A stretch of 22,658 nt of DNA, from contig JBGPKH010000060.1 in the NCBI GenBank assembly GCA_041485845.1, positions 1-22,658 of the forward strand, read 5' to 3'. The notes under the pieces are model-generated. The model saw only the letters and a program-made list of their open reading frames with translations. It did no database searches and was not told where the DNA came from. The stretch comes from OMOG01 sp041485845 (lineage in GTDB: Bacteria; Acidobacteriota; Terriglobia; Bryobacterales; Bryobacteraceae). The first letter of the stretch is position 1. Each line of letters opens with the position of its first letter. Made by a program: the position numbers and the translations under genes. Of this stretch, positions 9,166 to 15,799 are shown piece after piece.

Positions 9166-9234
9166 GGGATGGCCGCGCACGGTTTGCTAAACCGTCGTAG
9201 GGTGAAAACTCTACCGAATCCGATTCTCCCGCCA
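9166..9234 (+). pseudogene. Damaged tRNA-Ser(GCU) gene
   Basis: A perfect anticodon arm is present (ACGGT 9179-9183, loop TTGCTAA, ACCGT 9191-9195) with anticodon GCT at 9186-9188. It is followed by a class II long variable arm (GTAGGGT-GAAA-ACTCTAC) and a 3' end CTCCCGCCA with encoded CCA at 9232-9234. The D arm is almost absent: GGGATGGCCG runs straight into the anticodon stem. The T arm lacks the GGGTTCG part, leaving AATCCGATTC. At about 69 bases against the usual 90 or so, it cannot fold as a tRNA. Together with the recombinase relic in the window it may mark an old integration site in tRNA-Ser. The rest of 8990-9392 shows no gene. Confidence 0.75.
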
Positions 9235-9392
9235 GCCAACCGTCATTATCCCGGCTTGTGAAAAAGCGTCCAGACGTCAGGGAACACTGAACTAATACGG
9301 TAGGATAGCATTCCTTCTGTTAACCTCATTCACGATTGCGTGGGCCCGGCCGCGGAGCGACAATCTCATAGTCGCAGGCATGGGTGGAGCCA

Positions 9393-9686
9393 ATGAACGG
9401 CGATGACGAAATCCTGATATATATCGAGTCTCTCCTCGAGCACCGGGCCGCGGGTTGCAGGGCGGAACGTTGCTCGTGGTGTCTTGCGCTGCAGGGGATT
9501 ATCGAAGGCTTTCGGTACCAGATGTTCTCCGGCTCCGTTTTTCCGGAGGTGCCGATCGCGGCACGTGGCATCCCCTCCTCGAAGCGCCAATCCCCCGAAC
9601 GGATCACGGGCCCAGCGCCGCCGACAACGCGAAGAGCCGGGGAACGAACGTCGCAAACCAGTCGTGACTATCAGATCCATCCGTAA
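9393..9686 (+). CDS. Small hypothetical protein
   Basis: A 97-residue ORF with no family I recognise. The ATG at 9393 is preceded by GGTGGAG at 4-10 bases, a reasonable ribosome binding site. The first 60 residues look protein-like: acidic start MNGDDEILIYIESLLEHR, then three cysteines C22, C27 and C30 (CRAERCSWC), then LQGIIEGFRYQMF. The last 35 residues are rich in Arg, Pro, Ser and Thr and may be read-through into non-coding sequence. The Cys cluster could bind a metal. It lies in a debris-rich zone, so it may itself be a fragment. Confidence 0.4.
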   Translation: MNGDDEILIYIESLLEHRAAGCRAERCSWCLALQGIIEGFRYQMFSGSVFPEVPIAARGIPSSKRQSPERITGPAPPTTRRAGERTSQTSRDYQIHP

Positions 9687-9689
9687 CGG

Positions 9690-9719
9690 TTGCGGCGCGC
9701 GCGGCTTATCGGCTACACT
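9690..9719 (+). promoter_or_regulatory. Putative promoter of the 103-residue ORF
   Basis: TTGCGG (9690-9695), an 18-base spacer and TACACT (9714-9719) make a plausible sigma-70 promoter. The -10 box ends 9 bases before the ATG at 9729, so the message would have a leader of one or two bases or none. Confidence 0.45.
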
Positions 9720-9728
9720 CTGCCGTAA

Positions 9729-10040
9729 ATGGCCGTCTATACTGGATCGGTGGAAGACGCGCACGAGTTGATCCAATTCCTGCGGCGGGAAATGACCAAA
9801 CTGCGAGCTCTTCGCCGGCTGGTGATTTCACGCCAAAAGACCGTGGTGTTGGACGTCAACGGCGACGGGATCGAGTTTCCGGGGTTGACCTACGGCTGTG
9901 CGTCCCTCGATGAGGTTCTGCGCGAGCTGGGCGTGATCTTCACCCCGCGGACGCTGCACAACCCGGACGCCACCCCGGGCGGCGTAAAGGAATTCCGGCT
10001 GAGCGCACGTCACCCGTGGGGTGAGGACCGTGTCATGTGA
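9729..10040 (+). CDS. Hypothetical protein
   Basis: A 103-residue cytoplasmic protein without signal or membrane segment; family not recognised. The N-terminal third is a charged amphipathic helix (EDAHELIQFLRREMTKLRAL), followed by predicted strands (KTVVLDVNGDGIEFPGL) and a second helix (SLDEVLRELGVIF). There is no ribosome binding site, but a -10-like TACACT ends 9 bases upstream of the ATG, suggesting a leaderless transcript. Codon use has the GC-rich third positions of its neighbours, which supports a real gene. It stands alone between debris. Confidence 0.6.
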   Translation: MAVYTGSVEDAHELIQFLRREMTKLRALRRLVISRQKTVVLDVNGDGIEFPGLTYGCASLDEVLRELGVIFTPRTLHNPDATPGGVKEFRLSARHPWGEDRVM

Positions 10041-10481
10041 CGAGCCGCAAGCTCTCAGCGGTCAGCTTTCAGCAAATGTAACAGCGTGGGGAACATGCGC
10101 TTCAGTTCGGTGGCGCGCAATTGTTCGCGCAGTTGGCCTCCGGCCCGACGGGGCTCCCGGCGGCGAGTGAAACCAGCTACGACACCCCCGCGATGCAGAG
10201 CGCATCGGACACATGCCCTGCCGGGCAGGCCGTCGAGCTACAGACCGGCACGCCGTCGCGCGTGACGAACTCCACTCAACCTCCGCCGTCATGCCGCGGA
10301 AGTCGCCGTCATCGGCGATGACTCCCGGGTCCATTGGTGACGTAATAGGAATCGCCATAAGGCAGTGCCTGGTACAGCAGGATGGCCGCAGTATTGTCGT
10401 CTATGACAATTGGCAAGCAGGAGAACGGCGCTCCGCCGATGGCGCGCGTCTGCGGGCTAGCTGCCATGTCGATGGCGCCGA
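10041..10481 (-). other. Non-coding stretch with unassigned gene scraps
   Basis: No intact gene is seen. Three minus-strand pieces look formerly coding but match no family I can name: GQLREQLRATELKRMFPTLL with a stop at 10055; VEFVTRDGVPVCSSTACPAG ending at 10177; and a piece at about 10309-10480 containing IGGAPFSCLPIVIDDNTAAI and LLYQALPYGDSYYVTN. Each is in a different frame or ends early. The left edge (10049-10074) carries the imperfect direct repeat CTCAGCGGTCAGCTTTCAGC. Confidence 0.45.
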
Positions 10482-10689
10482 CCAGTGGCCCAGTCAATCC
10501 AGGTGCGTACGGTGTTGAAGCCGAGCGCCTTGATCTGGCGGATATCCTTGGGCCAGAGATCTTTCTTGGAGCGCGCGTCCTTTTCGAGCATGGGCGCGCG
10601 CGCTTGCCGCCGCCGTACCAGACGGCCACGGGGAAGAAGCCGGCTGCCAGAAGTGGGGAACAGAGAAGTAAGAGGATGAATTTACGCAT
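10482..10689 (-). pseudogene. Frameshifted N-terminus of a beta-galactosidase-like glycoside hydrolase
   Basis: From the ATG at 10689 the frame gives a signal peptide (MRKFILLLLCSPLLAAG) and FFPVAVWYGGGK. After AAG the coding run GCGCGCGCGCCC has become 11 bases long, a loss of one G (near 10592-10604), which throws the frame. The correct continuation is in the next frame: MLEKDARSKKDLWPKDIRQI then KALGFNTVRTWIDWATG. This is the start of a TIM-barrel glycoside hydrolase of the beta-galactosidase/GH42-like type (FPVxVWYGGGKARAPM...IKxLGFNTVRTW). Homology stops at 10482 and a stop follows at 10457, so most of the barrel has been deleted too. Confidence 0.65.
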
Positions 10690-10751
10690 GGGGCCACCGC
10701 GTCGACATCCATCTTAGTTCGTGGCGCGGCAGGTGGGACAGAAGCGGCTGG

Positions 10752-10785
10752 GTGACAGACGACAAACGGCGATCGTCTGTCCCAC
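10752..10785 (-). repeat. 34-base palindromic dispersed repeat, copy B
   Basis: The arms GACAGACGA and TCGTCTGTC form a perfect 9-bp stem around a 10-base loop. It begins 11 bases after the stop codon of the minus-strand gene ending at 10797, in the same orientation relative to that gene as copies A and C are to theirs. It differs from copy A by a paired substitution in the stem. Confidence 0.8.
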
Positions 10786-10796
10786 TTGTAAGCCTG

Positions 10797-11174
10797 CTAT
10801 TCCACGTTGGGCAGGACTTCGAAACCGCTGTGGTCGGGCATCAGGATGCGCTCGAAGCGGTACTGGTCGCCGTGGCGGCTGAGGATGATCCTAGGTTGGT
10901 CTCCGGTGAACTGCGTGTCGTTATCCAGCTCGTTCAAGCGGCTGACCAGCACGGAGACGCGGGCGCCCGACTCGGAGCGGAAGGAGAGAAACAGGTTGTC
11001 GCTCGATCCGCGAACCACCTGAATGGAGCACTCGCCCGCAGGCACGGTCGTGGTCCCGACTACAACGGGCGTGGAGAAGCGGACCGTCACATGGTCCACG
11101 AAAGTAGCGGATTGTGCGCCCAACGTGCCGCAAATTGCGAGCGCCGCAGCGCAGATCGTCATCATGATTTTCAT
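10797..11174 (-). CDS. Small secreted protein of unknown function
   Basis: A 125-residue exported protein with signal peptide MKIMMTICAAALAICGTLGA, cleaved near AQS. The ATG at 11174 was selected over an in-frame start at 11270 because the signal peptide begins there and AGGAC lies about 11 bases upstream. The mature part is beta-rich (VTVRFSTPVVVGTTTVPAGE, CSIQVVRG, LFLSFRSESGARVSVLVSRL) and has the layout of small acidobacterial proteins with a strand-turn VxVGxTTxPAGxYxI motif. The function of those proteins is unknown to me. It is a single gene followed by a palindromic repeat that may form the 3' end of its mRNA. Confidence 0.78.
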   Translation of the reverse strand: MKIMMTICAAALAICGTLGAQSATFVDHVTVRFSTPVVVGTTTVPAGECSIQVVRGSSDNLFLSFRSESGARVSVLVSRLNELDNDTQFTGDQPRIILSRHGDQYRFERILMPDHSGFEVLPNVE

Positions 11175-11226
11175 GTTTCGTAAGTCCTCACATGGAGATA
11201 CGATGCGCACGGGGCGGTTGTTACCC

Positions 11227-11261
11227 GTGGGGGACAGACCTTTACATAACTTAACAGTGAC
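11227..11261 (+). repeat. Possible degenerate fourth copy of the palindromic repeat
   Basis: GTGGGGGACAGACCTT (11227-11242) matches the first 14 bases of copy C in its minus-strand reading, with two extra Gs. The segment closes with GTGAC (11257-11261), like the end GTCAC of the other copies, but the inner right arm no longer pairs. It lies 6 bases beyond the 3' end of the isomerase pseudogene, in opposite orientation to the others. Confidence 0.4.
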
Positions 11262-11266
11262 GCCGC

Positions 11267-12185
11267 TCAAACCAGCGAAAACGCCTTCTTCAGGCCGCTC
11301 ATCGCGGCCGCCGCCGCATCGTCGGGCGTCATGCGGCGCACGGCGTCATTGAACGGCTCCACGCGCACCGGCCCGTCGAATCCGATCTTCGCGAGCGATC
11401 GGAGAAAGGTGGCGACGCCGATCACGCCGGTGGCCGCGGGCAATCCCCGTTTGCCATCGGGCACCTGGTTCTTGGGCGTGCCCGATGGAGCATCGTTGAG
11501 TTCCACCGACACGAAGTCCTGCGCGGGCAACGATGCGATATCGCCGCCGGTATCTCCAGCGTGATACCAGTGCCGGCTATCGAGCACGATTCCGACATTC
11601 GGCCGGCCGATTTCAGCGATGAGGCCGCGCATCCGGCGAGCGTATGGACGAAGGGATAGCGCTGCGACGCCCACAGCGTTTTGGGGGCGACGTATTCGAG
11701 GCCCAGGCGAGCGCCGTTATCGGCCGCACGCGCACGGCTTCGCGCAGCCGCGCGTCGTGCAGCTCGAGATTGGCGAGATAAGGACGGTCGTTGCTCATGG
11801 GCAGCACGTAGGTGGTGACCCTGCGGACGCCGGCGCGCTCGAATCCGCGGGCGAAGGCCGGGAAGGCCGCCATGCCCGTGGTGAATGTCGCGTCATCGCG
11901 GCGGAAACCCACGGGCAGTCCACCCAACGCCCAGGCGATTTTCTTCGACTGCATGTAACCCAGCAGGTCGTGCAGTTCGGAATCGGAGAGCCCGCCGAGG
12001 TACTTGCCATCGATCGGCATCGACCGCGTCGAAGCCGTGTTGGGCGGCGAGATCGACCACCTCCCGCTGCGTGGCCTTATGCCGAGCGCCCCGCAACTCA
12101 AATGCAGCGGCATGCCGTGCTCCGCCGTCCGCGCCTTCAGACTCATCGCAGCGAGTGCCAGAAAGGACCGCCTGCTCAAGTGCAT
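11267..12185 (-). pseudogene. Tat-exported sugar phosphate isomerase/epimerase with four frameshifts
   Basis: Xylose-isomerase-like TIM barrel, about 300 residues if repaired. The ATG at 12185 (GAAGGAG just upstream) opens MHLSRRSFLALAAMSLKA, a Tat signal. Coding then changes frame four times: after LSCGALGI (one A lost), at VDAD-GKYLGGL (CGAT repeated), after REAVRV, and at HTLAG-MRGLIAEI (one base lost). Across the frames the whole protein is readable, including LEYVAPKTLW, NVGIVLDSRHWYHAGDT, SVELNDAPSG and DGPVRVEPFND, which carry the usual Glu/Asp/His/Glu metal ligands. The first gap in the operon is 7 bases after the MFS stop, so both genes were co-transcribed. Four indels in 900 bases argue for old decay, though sequencing error cannot be excluded from the window alone. 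Confidence 0.85.
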
Positions 12186-12192
12186 GACTCCT

Positions 12193-13452
12193 TCACCGCG
12201 CCGCATTGCAGCCGGATTCGTCGCGTCTCTGCGGATGAATCAGGAGCCACGATATCGAAGCGATCAGGTACAGCGCGGACACCACGTGCAGCGGCATCGC
12301 CCAATCGCCATAGCGCTCGACGATGTATGCCAGCACGATCGGGCTGAAGATTCCTCCGACCTGGCCGGCGGTGTTCATGGTGGCGCTCAGGACCGCTGCG
12401 TCTCTGCCGCCGAGGTCGATGGCCGTCGCCCAACTGGGCGCGAGGGTGAACATCGACAATGCGCCGGCCACCGCGATGAGCACTCCGGCGGCTCGCGGAT
12501 TGTAGGTCAGAGTGCCGGCCAGCATGATGCCCGCCGCCAGCAGGTAGGCGCCGGCGCCGACGGCGCAGCGGCCGATGCGGACGCCGAAACGGCGGGAGAG
12601 CGCGTCGGTGGTCATGCCGCCGGCGATGTCGGCAATCACGCTGAGAAGCAGAGGAAGGCCCGAGAAGATCGCCAGTTCGGTGGTCTCGAGCCCGCGTGCT
12701 TTTGACAGATAGGTGGGCAGCCAGGTGATGAAGAAGTAGAAGCCGTAAGAGTTGGCGACGTACTGCAAGCACAGCAGCGCGAGGCTGCGCGTTCGGAAAA
12801 TGGGAAGCCACTCGTGGCGGCCGTGAAGCGCGGGCAGGCCGCGCTCATTTTCGATGAGGTCGAGCTCGTCCGGGCTGACGGCGGGGTGATCGCGCGGCTC
12901 GTCGCGAAACCAGGAGTACCAGAACACGGCCCATGCCAGGCCCACGAATCCGAGGGAGACGAAGACCAGCCTCCAGGGCATCAACGTGGCGATCCAGGCA
13001 ACCAGTGCGGGAGTGAGGCCGCCCGAAAGGTGCGCGCCGGCGAAGAAGATCCCCTGCACGCGCCCGCGCTCCCGCCGCGGAATCCAGCGTGAGAAGACGC
13101 GGGCGGCGTTCGGCCAGGCGCCCGCCTCTCCCACTCCGAAGAGAAATCGAACCGCGAGCAGCGCGGGGAAACTGAAGGCGGCGCCGGTGAGCATGGTAAA
13201 GGCGGACCACCACACCACGATGCGCGTCAGCACGCCGCGGCTGCCCACGCGATCGGCCCACCACGCCGTGGGGATTTCGAAGATGGCATAGGCGAAGGTG
13301 AAGGCGCTGAAGGCGTAGCCCAGCTGGATGCGGCTGAGCCCGAGGTCCTTCATGATGGAGGGCGCCAGGACGGAGATGCAGACACGATCGAGGTAGGTGA
13401 CTCCGGCCAGCGCGACGGCGAATGCGACTACGAGGTAACGAACACGGGCCAC
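12193..13452 (-). CDS. MFS transporter, anion:cation symporter type
   Basis: A 419-residue inner-membrane permease with 12 predicted helices, probably importing sugar acids or related anions with protons. Family signs are TYLDRVCISVLAPSIMKDLG in helix 1, GYAFSAFTFAYAIFEIPTAW followed by the loop ADRVGSRG (MFS motif A region), and FGVGEAGAWPNAARVFSRWI, the hallmark of the ACS family (ExuT, GudP, allantoate and phthalate carriers). The start is GTG at 13452; there is no clear ribosome binding site. The stop is 7 bases before the ATG of the isomerase pseudogene, making a two-gene operon whose second member is broken. It is divergent from the endonuclease III-like gene with 54 bases between. Substrate specificity cannot be read from the sequence. 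Confidence 0.92.
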   Translation of the reverse strand: MARVRYLVVAFAVALAGVTYLDRVCISVLAPSIMKDLGLSRIQLGYAFSAFTFAYAIFEIPTAWWADRVGSRGVLTRIVVWWSAFTMLTGAAFSFPALLAVRFLFGVGEAGAWPNAARVFSRWIPRRERGRVQGIFFAGAHLSGGLTPALVAWIATLMPWRLVFVSLGFVGLAWAVFWYSWFRDEPRDHPAVSPDELDLIENERGLPALHGRHEWLPIFRTRSLALLCLQYVANSYGFYFFITWLPTYLSKARGLETTELAIFSGLPLLLSVIADIAGGMTTDALSRRFGVRIGRCAVGAGAYLLAAGIMLAGTLTYNPRAAGVLIAVAGALSMFTLAPSWATAIDLGGRDAAVLSATMNTAGQVGGIFSPIVLAYIVERYGDWAMPLHVVSALYLIASISWLLIHPQRRDESGCNAAR

Positions 13453-13480
13453 ATGACACCGATATCACATTCAGACCCGG

Positions 13481-13486
13481 TATAAT
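13481..13486 (+). promoter_or_regulatory. Consensus -10 box of the endonuclease III-like gene
   Basis: A perfect TATAAT lies 20 bases before the ATG at 13507 in the 54-base divergent spacer. No good -35 box is seen at the normal distance. Confidence 0.5.
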
Positions 13487-13506
13487 CGGGCGTTGGTTTC
13501 CGCGCC

Positions 13507-14181
13507 ATGTCCGAATTCCAGAAGCTGATCGCGCGCCTGAAGCGCCACTACGGAAATCCGCCGTTGCCGCCGGCCCGCGGGCCCTTCGAACTGGTGATGT
13601 GGGAGAACGCCTGCTACCTGTTGCCGGACGATCGGCGCGCCGCGGTTTTCGAAGGCCTGCGCGAGCAGGTGGGGCTGAACGCGGAGGCGATCTGGAAGGC
13701 GGACCACGAGACTTTGCTCGGGTTGGCCCGGATGGGCGGGATGCGTCCGGAGACGCGCGTCTTCCGCTGGCGGGAGATCGCGCGCATCACCATGAGCCAG
13801 TTCGGCGGGGATCTCGATCGGATTTTGCAGGAGCCCTACGCCAAGGCCAAGAAGGCGCTCAAGGAGTTTCCGAATATCGGGGATCCGGGCGCGGAGAAAA
13901 TCCTGATGTTCTGCGGGGCGCATGCGGGGCTGCCGCTCGAGTGGAACGGGAATCGCGTGCTGATTCGTGTGGGTTACGGGCGCGCGCAGAAGAACTATGG
14001 GGCACAGTATCGTTCGGTGCAGGAGGCGCTGAGCGGAGAGCTCCCGAAGGCCCCGGCCAGCCTGGCGCGCGCCCACCTGCTGCTGCGGGAGCACGGCAAG
14101 ACGATTTGCCGGAACAATGGGCCGCTGTGTGGGGAGTGTCCGGTGGCGGATGGGTGTGCGTTCGCGGTGGGAAGAAAATAA
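13507..14181 (+). CDS. Endonuclease III-like iron-sulfur DNA glycosylase, divergent active site
   Basis: HhH-GPD superfamily protein of 224 residues. The C-terminal cluster C201-x6-C208-x2-C211-x5-C217 is exactly the 4Fe-4S loop of Nth/MutY. The helix-hairpin-helix is at about 117-135 (LKEFPNIGDPGAEKILMF). However, the position of the catalytic lysine of Nth (GVGRKTA) reads GDPGAEK, and the catalytic-Asp motif (VDTHVxRV) reads LEWNGNRV, with Glu145 in place of Asp. It is thus not a standard endonuclease III. It may be a monofunctional glycosylase of other specificity or a DNA-binding relative. Residues 27-40 (FELVMWENACYLLPDD) fit the first helices of the fold. A TATAAT box lies 20 bases upstream. 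The next gene starts 4 bases after the stop. Confidence 0.85.
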   Translation: MSEFQKLIARLKRHYGNPPLPPARGPFELVMWENACYLLPDDRRAAVFEGLREQVGLNAEAIWKADHETLLGLARMGGMRPETRVFRWREIARITMSQFGGDLDRILQEPYAKAKKALKEFPNIGDPGAEKILMFCGAHAGLPLEWNGNRVLIRVGYGRAQKNYGAQYRSVQEALSGELPKAPASLARAHLLLREHGKTICRNNGPLCGECPVADGCAFAVGRK

Positions 14182-14185
14182 ACGG

Positions 14186-14395
14186 ATGCAGGTCCAATTC
14201 GACCTGGTCCTGGAAGCGGTCGCCGTCGAAGCGTATCGTTCCGGGGTGATCACCCCTGCGCAGGTGCAACGGATTGGGCTGCGCTCCCGCTGGGAGACCG
14301 AGTCCTTTCTACGGCGCGCCGAGGCGCATCACGACTACACGATGGATGACCTGGAACGGGATATCGCGCCGATTCGTGATGCATCACGGCAATGA
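14186..14395 (+). CDS. UPF0175-type antitoxin, shortened
   Basis: A 69-residue protein resembling the UPF0175 family, small antitoxins normally paired with PIN/DUF3368 toxins. The recognisable core is LEAVAVEAYRSGVITPAQVQ followed by RSRWETESFLRRAEAHHDYT and the C-terminal DDLERDI. Family members usually have about 20 more residues (a PDDIAxxL...LSRA segment) between the first strand MQVQFDL and the LEA helix, so an internal deletion is likely. The gene starts 4 bases after the endonuclease III-like gene and overlaps the toxin start by ATGA. Whether the shortened protein works is unknown. Confidence 0.65.
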   Translation: MQVQFDLVLEAVAVEAYRSGVITPAQVQRIGLRSRWETESFLRRAEAHHDYTMDDLERDIAPIRDASRQ

Positions 14396-14529
14396 TCGCC
14401 GTCGCGGACACGTCGCCGATCTGCTATCTGATCCTGATCGGTGAGATCGACCTTCTGCGCAAACTCTTCACCCAGGTCTTGGCGCCCCAGGCCGTGATTG
14501 CCGTAGTTGCTGCAGGAAGATACCCCTGA
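14392..14529 (+). pseudogene. Truncated PIN-domain (DUF3368-like) toxin
   Basis: The ATG at 14392 overlaps the antitoxin stop. The 45-residue frame reads MIAVADTSPICYLILIGEID then LLRKLFTQVLAPQAVIA, the N-terminus of VapC-like PIN RNases with catalytic Asp6 in ADTSP. Family members run to about 150 residues, and the other acidic catalytic residues are missing here. A trace of the continuation (LQEDTPEPV) is in the next frame at about 14507-14533. The toxin is therefore dead, which explains how a damaged antitoxin can be tolerated. Confidence 0.75.
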
Positions 14530-14558
14530 ACCCGTCGATCGGCCGCGAGGTTTGCCAC

Positions 14559-15017
14559 AAGGTCCAGAATCTGAACTCTGCCCGCCGAACCCTCGGGCCT
14601 GGAGCCCAGGGGACCGGCACCATGATCATTTGGATCCTGCGAGGCCTGCTGCGTTGCGGCAATTGCGGCCCGATGAGTACTCAATACTCATTTCGTCCGG
14701 TGTGAACCCGCCATCCGCTGTTATTATCGATGCCGATCCACGGCGGGCGACCGCGAGGCCTGCAAAGGAGTGATGATCTCCGCCTACGAAATCGAGACCG
14801 GGGTTCTATCCGAGATTGGCGCCGGCCCCGGCCTGTCCACGCAAGAACAGGAAGCGTCGTGCGAGAGCCAGTGCGGTCCGTCATTTATGATGCGGCGTCT
14901 GGAGAGGTGAAGATCGATCTGTTCAAGCAACCTGATGGCTCGGCTCGCGATGAAGCCGAAATCAACTGCTTCCTGCGAAACGCCGCCGGGACGCACGTCC
15001 CCCGCCGTACTCGCTGA
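14559..15017 (+). pseudogene. Remains of a large serine recombinase, C-terminal half
   Basis: Three pieces in order fit the C-terminal half of resolvase/invertase-type large serine recombinases. First, KVQNLNSARRT then ILRGLLRCGNCGPMSTQYS (frame ending at 14705), the recombinase zinc-ribbon start. Second, ISAYEIETGVLSEIGAGPGL from 14776, resembling the AEIExxVxxxIRxIGxDP segment. Third, VVREPVRSVIYDAASGEVKI then DLFKQPDGS (frame ending at 15017), resembling the VERVxYDxxxGxVxI strand near the C-terminus. Pieces are separated by deletions and frame changes. The first is the clearest; the other two rest on memory of the family. A 7-bp inverted repeat (14673-14691) lies at the end of the first piece. 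Confidence 0.6.
14673..14691. repeat. 7-bp inverted repeat with 5-base centre
   Basis: ATGAGTA (14673-14679) and TACTCAT (14685-14691) are exact reverse complements. It lies inside the recombinase zinc-ribbon remnant and may be coincidental to its codons. Confidence 0.4.
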
Positions 15018-15074
15018 AACAATGACCCGTTGCCGCGACAGTTTTCACCGGCGCACAATTGAGACGCTTCGTCG

Positions 15075-15341
15075 CTACGAGTGCTGATAGACCTGACCCC
15101 GCGTGTCCACGGTCAGGATGTACATCACCTTGGTGGCACGATCCACCGTGAACAAAATCCGCCAGCCGCCCACGCGGGATTTTCTCAGGCCCGCGCGCTC
15201 GGTTAACGGAGACGACAGGCGGGGATCAAAAGGATCTTCGGCCAAGAGAACAATTCGCTTGCGGATGCGACGCTCCGTGGGCCGGTCGAGGCGGTCAAGA
15301 ACTTTTTCGGCTTCGCGGGCAACGTTGATCCGATAATTCAC
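15075..15341 (-). CDS. RelE/ParE-family toxin
   Basis: An 88-residue toxin of the RelE/ParE superfamily, predicted to inhibit growth by mRNA cleavage or gyrase poisoning. The fold signature is complete: helix pair YRINVAREAEKVLDRLDRPT, ERRIRKRIVLLAEDPFDPRL, the strand set LRKSRVGGWRILFTVDRATK, and the terminal VMYILTVDTRGQVYQ. Arg residues in the KSRVGGWRI segment match the conserved basic strand of RelE. The start is GTG at 15341; its first bases overlap the antitoxin stop (GTGA), giving translational coupling. The length is normal and there is no damage, unlike the neighbouring toxin-antitoxin remnants. Confidence 0.92.
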   Translation of the reverse strand: MNYRINVAREAEKVLDRLDRPTERRIRKRIVLLAEDPFDPRLSSPLTERAGLRKSRVGGWRILFTVDRATKVMYILTVDTRGQVYQHS

Positions 15342-15556
15342 AGGCCGCGTTCGCGCTCGTACTCGGCGAGGGGCTTCACACGACCGGCCGCAATATCAGC
15401 AAGCCCGCGGTCGAGCGAGGCGAGCGCTTCGCCATCAAGCGGAGGCCCATCCTCGTCTGCGGCATGTCGGAGATCCTCCAGCCAGAGGCGTGCGAGTTCT
15501 GTCTGCTCTTCCGGCAGTTCATCAACCAGATTGTGGAGCGCTTCCCGTGTCGTCAT
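15338..15556 (-). CDS. Antitoxin partner of the RelE-type toxin
   Basis: A 72-residue acidic protein encoded directly upstream of and overlapping the toxin gene by 4 bases. The N-terminal helix TTREALHNLVDELPEEQTEL then ARLWLEDLRHAADEDG, followed by LDRGLADIAAGRVKPLAEYE, is the usual layout of small helical antitoxins with a C-terminal toxin-wrapping segment (xxGRVxxxxE). AAGGAGG lies 8 bases before the ATG, the strongest ribosome binding site in this region, consistent with antitoxin excess. No clear DNA-binding motif is seen, so autoregulation cannot be stated. Confidence 0.85.
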   Translation of the reverse strand: MTTREALHNLVDELPEEQTELARLWLEDLRHAADEDGPPLDGEALASLDRGLADIAAGRVKPLAEYERERGL

Positions 15557-15799
15557 GTCTGGAACCTCCTTGCCTTCTATCTTAACTCTGCCGGCGATAA
15601 GAGGATGGAGTCCGTGGGCGTCTCAGATTGTCCAAAACCAGAAATTCGAATCCAAACCTACTGGCTAACATCACAACCGGGCGTCCTGCTAACCGGAGGG
15701 TGGCGCCGATGTCAGGGGCGAATTGAGCCGAAACTTTAGCACCGCGGCGTTTCGCGGGAGTAATCGCGGGTGAACGACGTGGCATGAAAAGCTATACAC
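15557..15799. other. No gene seen; two similar degenerate segments nearby
   Basis: The stretch between the RelBE pair and the vapB scrap has no supportable ORF. The 45 bases from 15640 (CCAGAAATTCGAATCCAAAC onward) resemble those from 15929 (CCGGAAGTTGGGTTCCAGTC onward) at scattered positions, as if both were worn copies of one repeat. The part around 15698-15738 (GAGGGTGGCGCCGATGTCAG) has the look of a transposon edge, but no partner end is seen. Confidence 0.35.

Noticed and set aside
9843..9881. EF-hand-like DVNGDGIEF in the 103-residue ORF
   Set aside because: Only the first half of the loop matches; the later acidic ligand and flanking helices do not fit.
10049..10074. AGCTCTCAGCGG/TCAGCTTTCAGC as a CRISPR-like or tandem array
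   Set aside because: Only two imperfect 12-base units are present, with no spacer structure. No CRISPR array or cas gene is seen in the window.
14424..14684. Minus-strand 86-residue frame across the PIN toxin and recombinase remnants
   Set aside because: The plus strand shows family motifs in several frames; the minus product matches nothing recognisable.
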